Shown here: in pieces, positions 28,332 to 38,367 of the stretch
How the letters are laid out: every line of letters begins with the position of its first letter
How positions within the stretch are numbered: the first letter of the stretch is position 1
Assembly: GCF_028473745.1 (NCBI RefSeq)
Contig: NZ_CP101137.1
Span: forward strand, 2,914,001 to 2,978,000
Length of the DNA: 64,000 nt
Direction of reading: 5' to 3'
Source of the DNA: Streptomyces sp. M92
GTDB lineage: Bacteria; Actinomycetota; Actinomycetes; Streptomycetales; Streptomycetaceae
Translations under genes and position numbers: made by a program
The notes under the pieces: generated by a model
What the model saw: the letters and a program-made list of their open reading frames with translations, nothing else
What the model was told of the DNA's origin: nothing
Databases searched by the model: none

Positions 28332-28868
28332 GTGGCAGGTACGAACGGCAAGCAGAAGACGGCCCGGGACATGGTGCTCTCCCTGGGCGTCATCGTTCTC
28401 GCGGGACTGGTCATGTATCTCTTCATCCCGCACGACGACGACGGCGGTCCCGACCTCAAGCGGGTCGACTACACGGTCGAGCTGACCACCGCACGCCGCG
28501 CCGCACCGTACCCGGTGGCGGCGCCCGAGGGGCTGTCCCAGGAGTGGAAGCCCACCTCCGTCCGCTACCGCGGCGCCGAGGACAACGCCTGGCACCTGGG
28601 TTACCACGCCCCCGACGGTGAGTACGTGGCGGTCGAGCAGTCGACGGGGAAGCCGGCCGAGTTCATCGAGGAGGCCAGCCAGGGTGCCCGGAAGACCGAG
28701 GCCACCGAGGAGATCGGCGGCCGGACGTGGACCCGGTACACGGGCGGCCGGTACGAGGCGCTGGTGCTGCACGACACCGACGGCGTGAAGGGCGCGACGA
28801 CGGTCGTGGCCGGCACGGGATCCTTCGAGCAGCTGGGCAGGATGGCGGCGGCGCTGAAGCTGGCCTGA
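28332..28868 (+). CDS. DUF4245 single-pass membrane protein
   Basis: A 178-residue actinobacterial protein. A basic N-terminus and one membrane helix ([19 protein letters not shown], about residues 15-34) are followed by an extracytoplasmic DUF4245 domain ([42 protein letters not shown]). The GTG at 28332 puts the helix at the usual place; an ATG at 28299 would add 11 residues. Function unknown; the family is often found near xseAB, glpX and fumarase genes, as here. Divergent from glpX. Confidence 0.85.
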   Translation: MAGTNGKQKTARDMVLSLGVIVLAGLVMYLFIPHDDDGGPDLKRVDYTVELTTARRAAPYPVAAPEGLSQEWKPTSVRYRGAEDNAWHLGYHAPDGEYVAVEQSTGKPAEFIEEASQGARKTEATEEIGGRTWTRYTGGRYEALVLHDTDGVKGATTVVAGTGSFEQLGRMAAALKLA

Positions 28869-28898
28869 GCCGACGCCGTACTCCGCACGACCGCGCGG

Positions 28899-28943
28899 AC
28901 ACGGCGAAGCCCCCGGTGGAGTACCGGGGGCTTCGTCGTGTCC
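28899..28943. terminator. Bidirectional terminator
   Basis: GACACGGCGAAGCCCCCGGT pairs with a near-perfect complement across a GGAGT loop, between the convergent DUF4245 and nitroreductase genes. Confidence 0.85.
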
Positions 28944-28963
28944 GCGCCGGGCCGGGGCCGGGC

Positions 28964-29554
28964 TCAGACCGTGGTGACGACCTGCTCGAACGCCAGGCGC
29001 GGGGAACGCGGGAACCAGGCGTCCGGGCCGGGACGGCCGATGTTGACGACCATCAGCGGGGTGTGGTCGTCGTCCAGGAACTCCTTGCGGACGCCCTCGA
29101 AGTCCAGTCCCGTCATCGGGCCGGCGGCCAGCCCGGCGGCGCGGACGCCGACGATGAAGTAGGCGGCCTGAAGGGCGGCGTTCAGGGTCGCGGCACCCTC
29201 GCGCACCGGGCGCTCGCTGAAGAAGGCGTCCTTGGCCTGCGGGAAGTGCGGGAAGAGCTGCGGCAGCTCCTCGTGGAACTCGTTGTCCGCCGACAGGATC
29301 GCGACCAGCGGGGCGGCGGCCGTCTTGGGCCGGTTGCCCTCGGCCATGTGCTGGACCAGGCGCTCGCGGGCCTCGGGGGAGCGGACCAGGGTGATGCGCA
29401 GCGGCGACTGGTTGAAGGCGGTCGGGCCGTACTTGACCAGGTCGTAGATCGCCTGCACCTGCTCGTCGGTCACCGGCTCGTCGGTGAAGGTGTTCGCGGT
29501 GCGGGCCTCGCGGAACAGCAGGTTCTGGGCGGCGGGGTCAAGGACGAGAGACAT
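28964..29554 (-). CDS. Nitroreductase-family FMN oxidoreductase (RutE/HadB-like)
   Basis: A 196-residue FMN-dependent reductase. It resembles malonic semialdehyde reductase RutE: N-terminal FREARTANTFTDEPVTDEQ, YDLVKYGPTAFNQSPLRITLV (FMN contact), ALQAAYFIVGVRAAGLAAGPMTG and the closing LMVVNIGRPGPDAW. Soluble, probably dimeric. The ATG follows GAGGAAG at ideal spacing. The upstream region contains TTCAA-GC-TTCAA, a possible regulator site. The true substrate could be a 3-oxo acid, quinone or nitro compound. Confidence 0.88.
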   Translation of the reverse strand: MSLVLDPAAQNLLFREARTANTFTDEPVTDEQVQAIYDLVKYGPTAFNQSPLRITLVRSPEARERLVQHMAEGNRPKTAAAPLVAILSADNEFHEELPQLFPHFPQAKDAFFSERPVREGAATLNAALQAAYFIVGVRAAGLAAGPMTGLDFEGVRKEFLDDDHTPLMVVNIGRPGPDAWFPRSPRLAFEQVVTTV

Positions 29555-30041
29555 ACGTGATCTTCCTCGGGGGGTGTGCGTCGGCTCCGCACCGGTCGGC
29601 GGGGAGCCGTTGACGGGGACGACGCTACGCCAAAGAAGTTCAAGCTTCAACCAAACGAGAGATGCGGTGATCCGCTTCACAGGACCGCCCGCGTGACGGC
29701 GGCCGTGACGTGGCAGCGGCAGCCGGTGCCGCAGGTCCCCACTCCCGCCTCCAGTGATTGGTGGTGCGCGTGGGCACTGCGCCTGGCCAGTGCCCGCCCT
29801 CCGCGCGCTGCCGCGCGAACGCTTCACCGCGGCCCTCCCCGACGGCGCGGACCGGCCGCGGCCGTCGGGCCCGCGATCGGGCTGGACGGGAGGATCCAGC
29901 GCTTGGAGGCCATGCGGAACGTCACCCCGCCGCCGACCTGAGTAGTGACGCAGGTCACCCGCTCCGGGCGATCACTTCTCCCGAGAGGCGCGGTCGTAAT
30001 GGGCAGCACACCGTCAACGGCACCGAGGGAGCAGACGGAAC
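29555..30041. other. Divergent intergenic region
   Basis: The 487 bp between the nitroreductase and DUF4287 genes has no credible gene. It has the AT-rich segment AAGAAGTTCAAGCTTCAACC at 29633-29652 with a direct TTCAA repeat around AAGCTT, probably the nitroreductase promoter/operator, and a GC-rich remainder. Confidence 0.5.
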
Positions 30042-30257
30042 ATGACCAGCAGCGCCGCCAAGGGCCCCGCCTCCTACTTCCCGTCGATCGAGAAGAAGTA
30101 CGGCCGCCCGATCGCGGAATGGAAGGAACTGATCCGCTCCTCACCGCTCGCCAAGCACATGGAGCTCGTCTCCTGGCTCAAGACCGAGCACGGCCTGGGT
30201 CACGGACACGCCAACGCGCTGGTCGCGCACACGCTCGCCGAGAACAGCGGGAAGTGA
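30042..30257 (+). CDS. DUF4287 domain protein
   Basis: A 71-residue protein matching the DUF4287 pattern (PASYFPSIEKKYGRPIAEWKEL, HMELVSWLKTEHGLGHGHANALV): a helix-hairpin-like motif followed by a TxHGLGHGHAxALVxH segment. Such domains occur alone or fused to DUF5655 and resemble nucleic-acid-binding folds. The start has GGAGCAGACGG upstream. Function unknown. Confidence 0.88.
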   Translation: MTSSAAKGPASYFPSIEKKYGRPIAEWKELIRSSPLAKHMELVSWLKTEHGLGHGHANALVAHTLAENSGK

Positions 30258-30283
30258 CCGCGCCCCGCGCGGCCAGGGAGAAT

Positions 30284-30315
30284 CAGGAGGCCAGGAGGCC
30301 AGGAGGCCAGGAGGC
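30284..30315. repeat. Four perfect 8-bp tandem repeats
   Basis: CAGGAGGC four times in a row, the last copy ending on the xseB stop codon. Slippage at this tract could extend or shorten the xseB 3' end. Confidence 0.95.
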
Positions 30316-30566
30316 TAGCGGGTGTCCGCCTCCGCCTCGGCTTCCGCCTCCTCGGCCAGCGCCGCGTCCAGGCGGGCGCGGGCGCCGTCCAGCCAGCGGC
30401 GGCAGACCTTCGCCAGTTCCTCGCCCCGCTCCCACAGGGCGAGGGACTCCTCCAGCGTCGTACCGCCGGCCTCCAGCCGCCGTACGACCTCGATCAGCTC
30501 GTCCCGCGCCTGCTCGTACCCGAGCGCCTCGGACACGGCCGTCGGCTGCTCCACCTCGCTGGTCAT
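30315..30566 (-). CDS. xseB: Exodeoxyribonuclease VII small subunit
   Basis: An 83-residue all-helical subunit ([43 protein letters not shown]), exactly the XseB pattern, with an acidic (AEAEAEAD) tail. It complexes with XseA to degrade single-stranded DNA in both directions. It lies 9 bp downstream of xseA on the same strand, so the two are co-expressed. Confidence 0.96.
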   Translation of the reverse strand: MTSEVEQPTAVSEALGYEQARDELIEVVRRLEAGGTTLEESLALWERGEELAKVCRRWLDGARARLDAALAEEAEAEAEADTR

Positions 30567-30575
30567 CCACTCACC

Positions 30576-31784
30576 TTACGCATCGACTCGTACGGAGAAA
30601 TCACCCTCGGACACGCGGGCGCGCAGGGCCTCGCCCGGCTCCACCTCGCCGGGGTCACGGACGGCGTGCCCGTCGGCCCGCTGCAGCACGGCGTACCCGC
30701 GCTTCAGGGTCGCGGCGGGGGAGAGGGCCACCACGCGCGCGTGCGTGTGCGTCAGCTCGGAGTCGGCCCGGTCGAGATGGTGCCGCAGCGTGCGGCGGCC
30801 CCGCTCCAGCAGGGCCGTCACCTGCTCGGCCCGCTCGTCGATCATCCGGTGCGGGTCCTGTATCGACGGCCGGGCGAGCGCGTGGGCCAGCCCCCGCTCC
30901 TCCCGGTCGACGAACGCGGCCACGCACCGCCGCGCCCGGTCCCGCAGCTGCCGCACCCGCTCGTACTCCTCGCCGACGTCCGGCACGACCTTCTTCGCGG
31001 CGTCGGTCGGCGTGGAGGCGCGCAGGTCGGCGACCAGGTCCAGCAGGGGGCTGTCCGGCTCGTGGCCGATCGCCGAGACGACCGGCGTACGGCAGGCGGC
31101 GACCGCCCGCACCAGCTGCTCGTCGGAGAACGGCAGCAGATCCTCCACGCTGCCCCCACCGCGGGCGACGACGATCACGTCCACGTCGTCGATCGCGTCC
31201 AGCTCCTTCACCGCCTGCACCACCTGCGGCACCGCGTGCACGCCCTGCACGGGGACGTTACGCACCTCGAAGCGGACGGCGGGCCAGCGGTGCCGGGCGT
31301 TCTCCAGGACGTCCCGCTCGGCCGCCGAGGCCCGCCCGCACACCAGCCCGATCAGCTGCGGCAGGAACGGCAGCGGCTTCTTCCGTTCCGCCGCGAACAG
31401 CCCCTCCCGCGTGAGTGCCTTCTTCAGCTGCTCCAGCCGCGCCAGCAGCTCCCCGACGCCCACCGGCTTGATCGCGGCCGCCCGCAGCGACAGCTGCCCG
31501 CGCGGGGCGTACCACTCCGGCTTGGCGTGCACGACGACCCGCGCACCCTCGCCGACCACGTCCGCCACCGCGTCGAACACCTGCCGGTAGCAGGTCACGC
31601 TCACGGAGACGTCGTACGACGGGTCGCGCAGCGTCAGGAACACGACCCCGGCGCCCGGCCGCCGCGACAACTGGGTGATCTGCCCCTCGACCCACACCGC
31701 GCCGAGCCGGTCGATCCAGCCCCCGATCAGCCGTGACACCTCACCCACGGGCAGCGGGCTTTCGGGAGTCGAGTTAACAGCCAT
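30576..31784 (-). CDS. xseA: Exodeoxyribonuclease VII large subunit
   Basis: A 402-residue nuclease subunit. The N-terminal OB fold ([20 protein letters not shown], then [20 protein letters not shown]) leads into the catalytic core [20 protein letters not shown] and [20 protein letters not shown], then [27 protein letters not shown], followed by a coiled coil and the [13 protein letters not shown]-terminus. Several in-frame upstream extensions are open because of GC bias, but ATG 31784 begins the family sequence and sits 7 nt after a TACGCT box, so a leaderless start is likely. Confidence 0.96.
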   Translation of the reverse strand: MAVNSTPESPLPVGEVSRLIGGWIDRLGAVWVEGQITQLSRRPGAGVVFLTLRDPSYDVSVSVTCYRQVFDAVADVVGEGARVVVHAKPEWYAPRGQLSLRAAAIKPVGVGELLARLEQLKKALTREGLFAAERKKPLPFLPQLIGLVCGRASAAERDVLENARHRWPAVRFEVRNVPVQGVHAVPQVVQAVKELDAIDDVDVIVVARGGGSVEDLLPFSDEQLVRAVAACRTPVVSAIGHEPDSPLLDLVADLRASTPTDAAKKVVPDVGEEYERVRQLRDRARRCVAAFVDREERGLAHALARPSIQDPHRMIDERAEQVTALLERGRRTLRHHLDRADSELTHTHARVVALSPAATLKRGYAVLQRADGHAVRDPGEVEPGEALRARVSEGDFSVRVDA

Positions 31785-32193
31785 GCGCCCGAGCGTAACG
31801 GCCGGGTACGACAACCCCGGCCGGCCGGCCGCGACGCCACCGCCCGCGCACCGTGCCGTACGCGCTCGCAGCGTCCCGCGTCCCGCATCCCGTGGCCGGG
31901 GCCGCCGCAAGGCACGGCCCGGAACACGGCGACGCGCGGTCGCCCGCCGCTCCTTTCCCTTCCCACGCAGTGCGCGACCGCGCGGCCTCCTGCAACCCGC
32001 TCGGAGGGGCCTCGCCTGTTCCGCCGTGCGCGCCCGGTCGGACCGGGGCCTGCTTCGCCTCGGTGGCCGTCTCTCCGCGCGGTGGGTGGCCGCGTGCCCT
32101 CCTGCACCCGCCCGGAGGGTTCCCACGCCGCCCGCCGGGCCCCGTCCCGCCCCGCCGGACGCGCCCACCGGCCCCGCCGGTCCCAACCCCGCC
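31785..32193. other. GC-rich interval between APC permease and xseA
   Basis: 409 bp with the xseA promoter at one end. Two related blocks (CTCCTGCAACCCGCTCGGAGG near 31988 and CTCCTGCACCCGCCCGGAGG near 32100) may form hairpins. No gene supported. Confidence 0.45.
31792..31797 (-). promoter_or_regulatory. -10 box of leaderless promoter for xseA
   Basis: TACGCT on the minus strand, seven bases before the ATG; no ribosome-binding site precedes the gene. Confidence 0.55.
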
Positions 32194-33597
32194 TCACACC
32201 CCCGCCGTCCGCCTCCCACGTGCCTGCGCCGCCAGTACCGCCAGCCCCACCGCCAGCCAGATCGCCCCCACCACCTGGGCCGTACCCGACGCCTCCACGA
32301 TCACGGCGACGGTGATCGCCGCGCCGAGCACGGGCACCAGCGCGTGGCGCCACCAGCTCACCGGGCCCCCGCCGCGCCGGACCACGAACCAGCCCACCAC
32401 GCTCGCGTGGAGCAGTGTGAACGCGGTCAGCGCGCCGACGTCGACGACCGACACGAGGTGGTCGAGGCCGTCGTCCCGGCGGGCCGCCCACACCGCCGCC
32501 GCCATCGTGATCACCGCCGAGACCAGCAGCGCCACGCGCGGCACCCCGGAATCCGTCCGCGACAGCACCCTCGGCAGCCGCCGGTCGCGGCCCATCGCGA
32601 ACAGGAGCCGCCCGGCGGCCGCCTGCCCGGCCAGCGCCGCGAACGCCGCGCCGATCGCCTTGCTCACCGCCACCAGGTCGTGCAGCCATGTCCCGACCGA
32701 CGCGTCCACGGCGTCGTAGAACGCCGAGCCCTGCCGCTCCGGCTCCGCCGCCAGCTGCGCCGACGACACCGGCTCCAGCAGCGCCACCAGATACGTCTGC
32801 GCCACGAAGAGCACGCCCGCCAGCGCCAGGCAGAACAGCAGCGCCCGCGCGACCTTCGCCGAGCCGCCGGTGACCTCCTCCGCGAAGGTCGCGATCGCGT
32901 CGAAGCCCAGGTACGACAGCACCGCCACCGACACAGCGCCGACCACCGCCGACAGCGCGAACGCCCCCTGCGTGCCGTCCCCGGTCAGCGGCGACAGCCA
33001 GTCGCGCGCCGCCCCGTCCCGCGCGAGGACCACGATCGCCGCCACCACGAAGACGACGAGGACCACGATCTCCATGGCGAGCACCAGGAAGCCCACTCGC
33101 GCCGCCGCGCGGACCCCCCACAGGTTCAGCAGGGTGGTGACGACCACCGCGAGCGCCGTCCACACCCACCGTGACACCTCGGGGACCAGCGCCTCCATCG
33201 CGATGCCGGAGAAGAGGTAGGCCACGGCCGGGATGAGGACGTAGTCCAGCATCGCCATCCAGCCGGCGACGAACCCGGCCCCGTTCCCGAGCCCCGCGCG
33301 CGCGTACGCGAACACCGACCCCGCCTGGGGGACCACCCGTACCATCTGGGCGTAGCTGAACGCGGTGAACGCCATCGCGATCGTGGCGACGACGTAGACG
33401 AGCGCCACCGCGCCGTGCGACTTGGCGTCCAGGGTGCCGAAGACGCCCACCGGGGCCATGGGCGCGATGAAGAGCAGCCCGTAGACGACCAGGTCCCTGA
33501 AGCCCAGGCTGCGCTTCAGCCGCTGTTCCTGCTGGGGCTCCCGGCGCCCGTCATGCTCGCCGCCGGGCCCCTGGGCCGCCGTACCGGTCTCGGACAT
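32194..33597 (-). CDS. APC-family amino-acid permease
   Basis: A 467-residue transporter with about 12 membrane helices. The N-terminal [23 protein letters not shown] with GVFG is the helix-1 APC signature, and [24 protein letters not shown] and [18 protein letters not shown] are typical of APC/YjeH-PuuP members. The substrate is likely an amino acid or polyamine. The ATG at 33597 follows GGAGG; the upstream in-frame codons are repeat-derived (SEAGGG type) and not part of the protein. Divergent from ispH. Confidence 0.92.
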   Translation of the reverse strand: MSETGTAAQGPGGEHDGRREPQQEQRLKRSLGFRDLVVYGLLFIAPMAPVGVFGTLDAKSHGAVALVYVVATIAMAFTAFSYAQMVRVVPQAGSVFAYARAGLGNGAGFVAGWMAMLDYVLIPAVAYLFSGIAMEALVPEVSRWVWTALAVVVTTLLNLWGVRAAARVGFLVLAMEIVVLVVFVVAAIVVLARDGAARDWLSPLTGDGTQGAFALSAVVGAVSVAVLSYLGFDAIATFAEEVTGGSAKVARALLFCLALAGVLFVAQTYLVALLEPVSSAQLAAEPERQGSAFYDAVDASVGTWLHDLVAVSKAIGAAFAALAGQAAAGRLLFAMGRDRRLPRVLSRTDSGVPRVALLVSAVITMAAAVWAARRDDGLDHLVSVVDVGALTAFTLLHASVVGWFVVRRGGGPVSWWRHALVPVLGAAITVAVIVEASGTAQVVGAIWLAVGLAVLAAQARGRRTAGV

Positions 33598-33721
33598 CGT
33601 GCCTCCGCCAGCGCCTCGGACTCCGCCCCGGACTCCGCCTCGGAACGTTCCCGTCCACGTCCCCGTCAGTCTCTCCGGTGAACCCGCACCCACGCGATCT
33701 CTGACCCGCCGAACGCGGCCT

Positions 33722-33727
33722 TACGAT
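33722..33727 (+). promoter_or_regulatory. -10 box of leaderless promoter for ispH
   Basis: TACGAT followed by seven bases and the ATG at 33735. A CTGACC element lies 15 bp upstream. Confidence 0.6.
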
Positions 33728-33734
33728 GGGTGCC

Positions 33735-34742
33735 ATGACTGCTTCGCCTGGCCGCCGTGTCCTGCTCGCCGCCCCCCGTGGTTACTGCGCGGGTGTGGAC
33801 CGCGCCGTGATCGCCGTCGAGAAAGCCCTGGAGCAGTACGGTGCTCCGGTGTACGTCCGCCACGAGATCGTCCACAACAAGTACGTCGTCCAGACCCTGG
33901 AGAAGAAGGGCGCCATCTTCGTCGAGCAGACGGAGGAGGTCCCCCCGGGCAACATCGTCATGTTCTCCGCGCACGGCGTGGCCCCCGTCGTCCACGAGGA
34001 GGCCGAGCGCGGCAGGCTCGCCACCATCGACGCCACCTGCCCGCTCGTCACCAAGGTGCACAAGGAAGCCGTCCGCTTCGCAAGCGACGACTACGACATC
34101 CTTCTGATCGGCCACGAGGGCCACGAAGAGGTCATCGGCACCTCCGGCGAGGCCCCCGACCACATCCAGCTCGTCGACGGCCCCGAGGACGTGGCGAAGG
34201 TCGAGGTCCGCGACCCGTCCAAGGTGGTCTGGCTCTCCCAGACCACCCTCTCCGTCGACGAGACCATGGAGACCGTCGACGCCCTCAAGGACAAGTTCCC
34301 GCAGCTCATCTCCCCGCCGAGCGACGACATCTGCTACGCCACGCAGAACCGCCAGCTCGCGGTCAAGCAGATGGGCGCCGAGGCCGACCTGGTGATCGTC
34401 GTCGGCTCCCGCAACTCCTCGAACTCCAAGCGCCTGGTCGAGGTCGCCAAGCAGGCGGGCGCGCGTGACGCCTACCTGGTGGACTTCGCCGACGAGATCG
34501 ACGAGGCCTGGCTGGAGGGCGTGACCACGGTCGGCGTCACCTCCGGCGCCTCCGTCCCGGACGTGCTGGTCGAGCAGGTCCTGGAGTGGCTGTCGCCGCG
34601 TGGCTTCGAGGACGTGGAGATCGTCAAGGCCGCCGAGGAGTCGATCGTCTTCTCGCTGCCCAAGGAACTCCGGCGGGACCTCCGCGAGGAGGCCGCGTCC
34701 CTGGTGGCGGAGCGGGGCGGCTCCGGTACGGCCGGGGCGTGA
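33735..34742 (+). CDS. ispH: 4-hydroxy-3-methylbut-2-enyl diphosphate reductase IspH (LytB)
   Basis: A 335-residue 4Fe-4S enzyme, last step of the MEP pathway, converting HMBPP to IPP and DMAPP. The three cluster cysteines are in [10 protein letters not shown] (Cys18), [11 protein letters not shown] (Cys102) and [11 protein letters not shown] (Cys200). The family motifs [22 protein letters not shown] and [13 protein letters not shown] are intact. The ATG at 33735 is preferred to one at 33726 because a TACGAT box precedes it at leaderless spacing. Only 29 bp separate its stop from ppgK. Confidence 0.97.
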   Translation: MTASPGRRVLLAAPRGYCAGVDRAVIAVEKALEQYGAPVYVRHEIVHNKYVVQTLEKKGAIFVEQTEEVPPGNIVMFSAHGVAPVVHEEAERGRLATIDATCPLVTKVHKEAVRFASDDYDILLIGHEGHEEVIGTSGEAPDHIQLVDGPEDVAKVEVRDPSKVVWLSQTTLSVDETMETVDALKDKFPQLISPPSDDICYATQNRQLAVKQMGAEADLVIVVGSRNSSNSKRLVEVAKQAGARDAYLVDFADEIDEAWLEGVTTVGVTSGASVPDVLVEQVLEWLSPRGFEDVEIVKAAEESIVFSLPKELRRDLREEAASLVAERGGSGTAGA

Positions 34743-34759
34743 CTGTCAGTCGCAGGCCG

Positions 34760-34765
34760 TAACGT
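34760..34765 (+). promoter_or_regulatory. -10 box of leaderless promoter for ppgK
   Basis: TAACGT, then GGTGCC and the ATG. The -35 region would overlap the ispH stop codon. Confidence 0.55.
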
Positions 34766-34771
34766 GGTGCC

Positions 34772-35536
34772 ATGCAGATCTTCGGCGTGGACATCGGCGG
34801 ATCCGGGATCAAGGGCGCCCCTGTGGACCTCGACAGGGGCGACCTGGCCCAGGAGCGCTGCAAGGTACTGACCCCGCACCCGGCGACCCCCGACGGCGTG
34901 GCCGACGGCGTCAGGCAGGTCGTCGGGCACTTCGGCTGGACCGGGCCGGTGGGGCTGACCTTCCCGGGCGTGGTGACGGACGGTGCCACGGTCCGCACGG
35001 CGGCCAACGTCGACAAGAGCTGGGTGGACACCGACGCGAGAGCCCTGTTCGGCGAGCGGCTGGGCGGGCTCGACGTGACGGTCGTCAACGACGCGGACGC
35101 GGCGGGCGTCGCCGAGATGCACTTCGGCGCCGGCCGCGGCCGCGAGGGCACCGTCGTCCTGCTCACCTTCGGCACCGGCATCGGCAGCGCCGTCTTCACC
35201 GACGGCGTCCTCGTCCCCAACAGCGAGCTGGGCCACCTTGAGCTGGACGGCCACGACGCGGAGAAGCGCGCCTCCAGCAAGGTCAAGGAGGACCAGGACC
35301 TGTCCTGGGAGCAGTGGGCGCACCGCGTGCAGAAGTACCTCGCCCACGTCGAGATGCTGTTCTCACCGCGGCTCTTCATCATCGGCGGCGGGGTGAGCCG
35401 CAAGTCCCACAAGTTCCTGCACCACATCGAGGGCATCCGTGCGGAGATCGTCCCCGCCGAGCTGCAGAACAACGCGGGGATCGTGGGCGCGGCGATGCGC
35501 GCCGCGGAGAGAGCCGGCCGTCCCGCCGCCGACTGA
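34772..35536 (+). CDS. ppgK: Polyphosphate glucokinase (ROK family)
   Basis: A 254-residue kinase that phosphorylates glucose with inorganic polyphosphate (and often ATP). N-terminal [17 protein letters not shown] is the phosphate-1 motif, TFPGVV and [14 protein letters not shown] are glucose-site motifs, and [22 protein letters not shown] and [14 protein letters not shown] complete the ROK/PPGK set. The length is that of actinobacterial PpgK. Confidence 0.95.
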   Translation: MQIFGVDIGGSGIKGAPVDLDRGDLAQERCKVLTPHPATPDGVADGVRQVVGHFGWTGPVGLTFPGVVTDGATVRTAANVDKSWVDTDARALFGERLGGLDVTVVNDADAAGVAEMHFGAGRGREGTVVLLTFGTGIGSAVFTDGVLVPNSELGHLELDGHDAEKRASSKVKEDQDLSWEQWAHRVQKYLAHVEMLFSPRLFIIGGGVSRKSHKFLHHIEGIRAEIVPAELQNNAGIVGAAMRAAERAGRPAAD

Positions 35537-35566
35537 GCCGGCCGCGCCGGCGCCGTGGCCCCGCCG

Positions 35567-36190
35567 TCACGCGGGCGTACGACCCCGGGCGGCGAGGGCG
35601 GCGGCTCGGCGCCGCCGCAGCATCCGCACCCGGCGCACCAGCACCGTCGACCCGGCGACCAGGGTCCCGCCGTACAGCCAGCCGGCCTCGGTGGCCAGGG
35701 CGGTCACCAGCCCCATCAGGCGCCCGCCCACCCCCTTGCCGCTCTCGGCGACGGCCACCAGCCCCACGGCGAAGGCGATCGGCACCACGACGGGCGCGGT
35801 GAGCAGGTCCCCCCGCCGCACCCAGAGCGCGGTGAGCAGGCACACCGGCAGGAACAACACGCCGTAGACCGTCAGGGACCCACCGAACAGAACCTGGTCG
35901 AGGAACCCGAGCACCAGCATCACCGCCGCGCAGAACAGTCCGCTGCCCAGTCCGGTCAGCCGCGGATTGGGCATCCGGCGCAGGGCCCGCACCGCCCGCG
36001 CCACCGGTGGACCCGGCCGCGGTGCCGACCGCGCCGCCGGCCCACGTGCCGGCACGGGGCGTGCCGGGACCGGACGCGCGGAGGTCTGCCTGCGCACCCC
36101 GCCGCGCGCCGGCCCCCGCCCCTGCGGGGGCAGCGGCGTCCGGCCCCGTCGCGGTCCGTACTGCGCAGGTCGCGTCCTGTGTTGCTCCAC
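35567..36190 (-). CDS. DUF6542 multi-pass membrane protein
   Basis: A 207-residue actinobacterial membrane protein. A long Arg/Pro/Gly-rich cytoplasmic region (to about residue 75) precedes four membrane helices ([71 protein letters not shown]), matching the family usually annotated DUF6542. Function unknown. The GTG start lies six bases after TAAGTT, a leaderless arrangement. Divergent from ychF. Confidence 0.8.
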   Translation of the reverse strand: MEQHRTRPAQYGPRRGRTPLPPQGRGPARGGVRRQTSARPVPARPVPARGPAARSAPRPGPPVARAVRALRRMPNPRLTGLGSGLFCAAVMLVLGFLDQVLFGGSLTVYGVLFLPVCLLTALWVRRGDLLTAPVVVPIAFAVGLVAVAESGKGVGGRLMGLVTALATEAGWLYGGTLVAGSTVLVRRVRMLRRRRAAALAARGRTPA

Positions 36191-36196
36191 TGGACC

Positions 36197-36202
36197 AACT
36201 TA
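36197..36202 (-). promoter_or_regulatory. -10 box of leaderless promoter for DUF6542 gene
   Basis: TAAGTT on the minus strand, then GGTCCA and GTG. Confidence 0.5.
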
Positions 36203-36361
36203 GGTCGGTTTATGTGCCGAATAGGCCGACAGACACGCCGTGGGGGAGAGCTTGGCCAAGCGTTCGACAGGGCGCACCGGCCGTACCGGCCACCCCGTAG
36301 ACTGGTGGATCGGCCCGCCTGGCCCGCCCCCTCCGCACCCTCACGTACGGGAAGTCGCAAC

Positions 36362-37450
<1,089 letters not shown>

Positions 37451-37465
37451 CGCTGTGTCAATACC

Positions 37466-37499
37466 TGTGCCCGATCCTCCTGTTGGTGGGTCGGGCACA
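37466..37499 (+). terminator. Hairpin after ychF
   Basis: TGTGCCCGATCC pairs with GGGTCGGGCACA (with G-T wobble) around TCCTGTTGGT, just inside the putative element. Lacks a T-tract. Confidence 0.5.
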
Positions 37500-37577
37500 G
37501 CTGTGTGTCCGCAGTGAGTCCCCGATCCCGCGATGCGGTGACAGCGTTTGGCGGGGCGGCGTGGCAGCGACGCGGTC

Positions 37578-37970
37578 TTAGACCTTGACGACCCCCGCGG
37601 AAGGGCCGCACAGGAGTGTCAGATCCTCGGGGTCGGAGGTGAGGACGGTGACCGGTTGGGGTGCGTTGCGGGCGATGGCGGCGAGAGCGGCATCGATGGC
37701 GTACTTGTGGCCGTGAAGGTGATGAGTGCGAAGGAGGACGGCGGCCCGGTCGGTGATCTCCTTGGTGACGTCGTGGACGTCGACGCGGGAGAGGACCCAC
37801 TTGATGCGGGCCGGGTGAATGCGCTCGTAGTCGGCCTCAAGCGTGGTCATGGCGCTGGTGGCGACTCGGACGTTCTCCTCCGACGCCGCCTGGACCAGGG
37901 CCACCACCGTGCGGTCCTTGCGGTAGAGCTTCGAGAGTCCTTCGCTGTCGAGCAGGAGGGTACCGGGCAT
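37578..37970 (-). CDS. PIN-domain toxin (VapC-like)
   Basis: A 130-residue PIN-domain protein: LLLDSEGLSKL with metal-binding Asp8, TTLEADYERI, and the third acidic site in KYAIDAALAAIA, ending with a TVLTSDPEDL segment typical of VapC-type nucleases. Toxins of this family cleave RNA and are held inactive by the cognate antitoxin. It begins at a TGATG overlap with the antitoxin gene, a classic toxin-antitoxin arrangement. Inside the putative ychF element it may serve maintenance or defence. Confidence 0.88.
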   Translation of the reverse strand: MPGTLLLDSEGLSKLYRKDRTVVALVQAASEENVRVATSAMTTLEADYERIHPARIKWVLSRVDVHDVTKEITDRAAVLLRTHHLHGHKYAIDAALAAIARNAPQPVTVLTSDPEDLTLLCGPSAGVVKV

Positions 37971-38221
37971 CAGGCGGCAGCCCCGCCGGCCTGCCGGTGG
38001 TCGTGGCGAAGCAGCGCCCGGGCGGCCTCGACCTCCTCGCGGGTGAGAGCTTCGTTGTCGGTCTCGAAGTCGGCGACGATCTCCCGCAGCTTGTCCATGG
38101 CGACCCTCTGTTCGAGAGCCTCGGCGACGTAGGCGGAGAAACTGCCGGGCCCGACATGGGCGCGTACGGCCTCGGCGAGATCCTCGGGCAGGCTGATCGA
38201 ATACTTCCTACTACCGCTCAT
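37970..38221 (-). CDS. Antitoxin, ribbon-helix-helix type
   Basis: An 83-residue protein starting MSGSRKYSISLPEDLAEAVR, a MetJ/Arc-type strand-helix DNA-binding start. A helix (SAYVAEALEQRVAMDKLREIV) and an acidic toxin-binding tail (DFETDNEALTREEVEAARALL) follow. The ATG at 38221 has AGGA upstream; a longer in-frame reading exists but lacks signals. Its stop overlaps the toxin ATG. It presumably represses the shared promoter upstream, in the 146 bp before the helicase gene. Confidence 0.85.
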   Translation of the reverse strand: MSGSRKYSISLPEDLAEAVRAHVGPGSFSAYVAEALEQRVAMDKLREIVADFETDNEALTREEVEAARALLRHDHRQAGGAAA

Positions 38222-38367
38222 GGTGCCGATCCTACCGGTGGTCGTAAGTCTGGGGGTGTGAATGACTGCCCCGTGGTTCGGTTGATCAGCGTGGAGCTGC
38301 GAATGCCCGTCGAGGTCCCGTGTGGGCGGTGGAAAGATACGGGGAGGGCCAGAGAGGGGCGGGACGC

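Noticed and set aside
29555..30041. Small gene between nitroreductase and DUF4287
   Set aside because: Short frames only, no ribosome-binding site and no consistent codon bias.
30284..30315. CRISPR-like array
   Set aside because: The repeat is a simple 8-bp direct tandem with no spacers.
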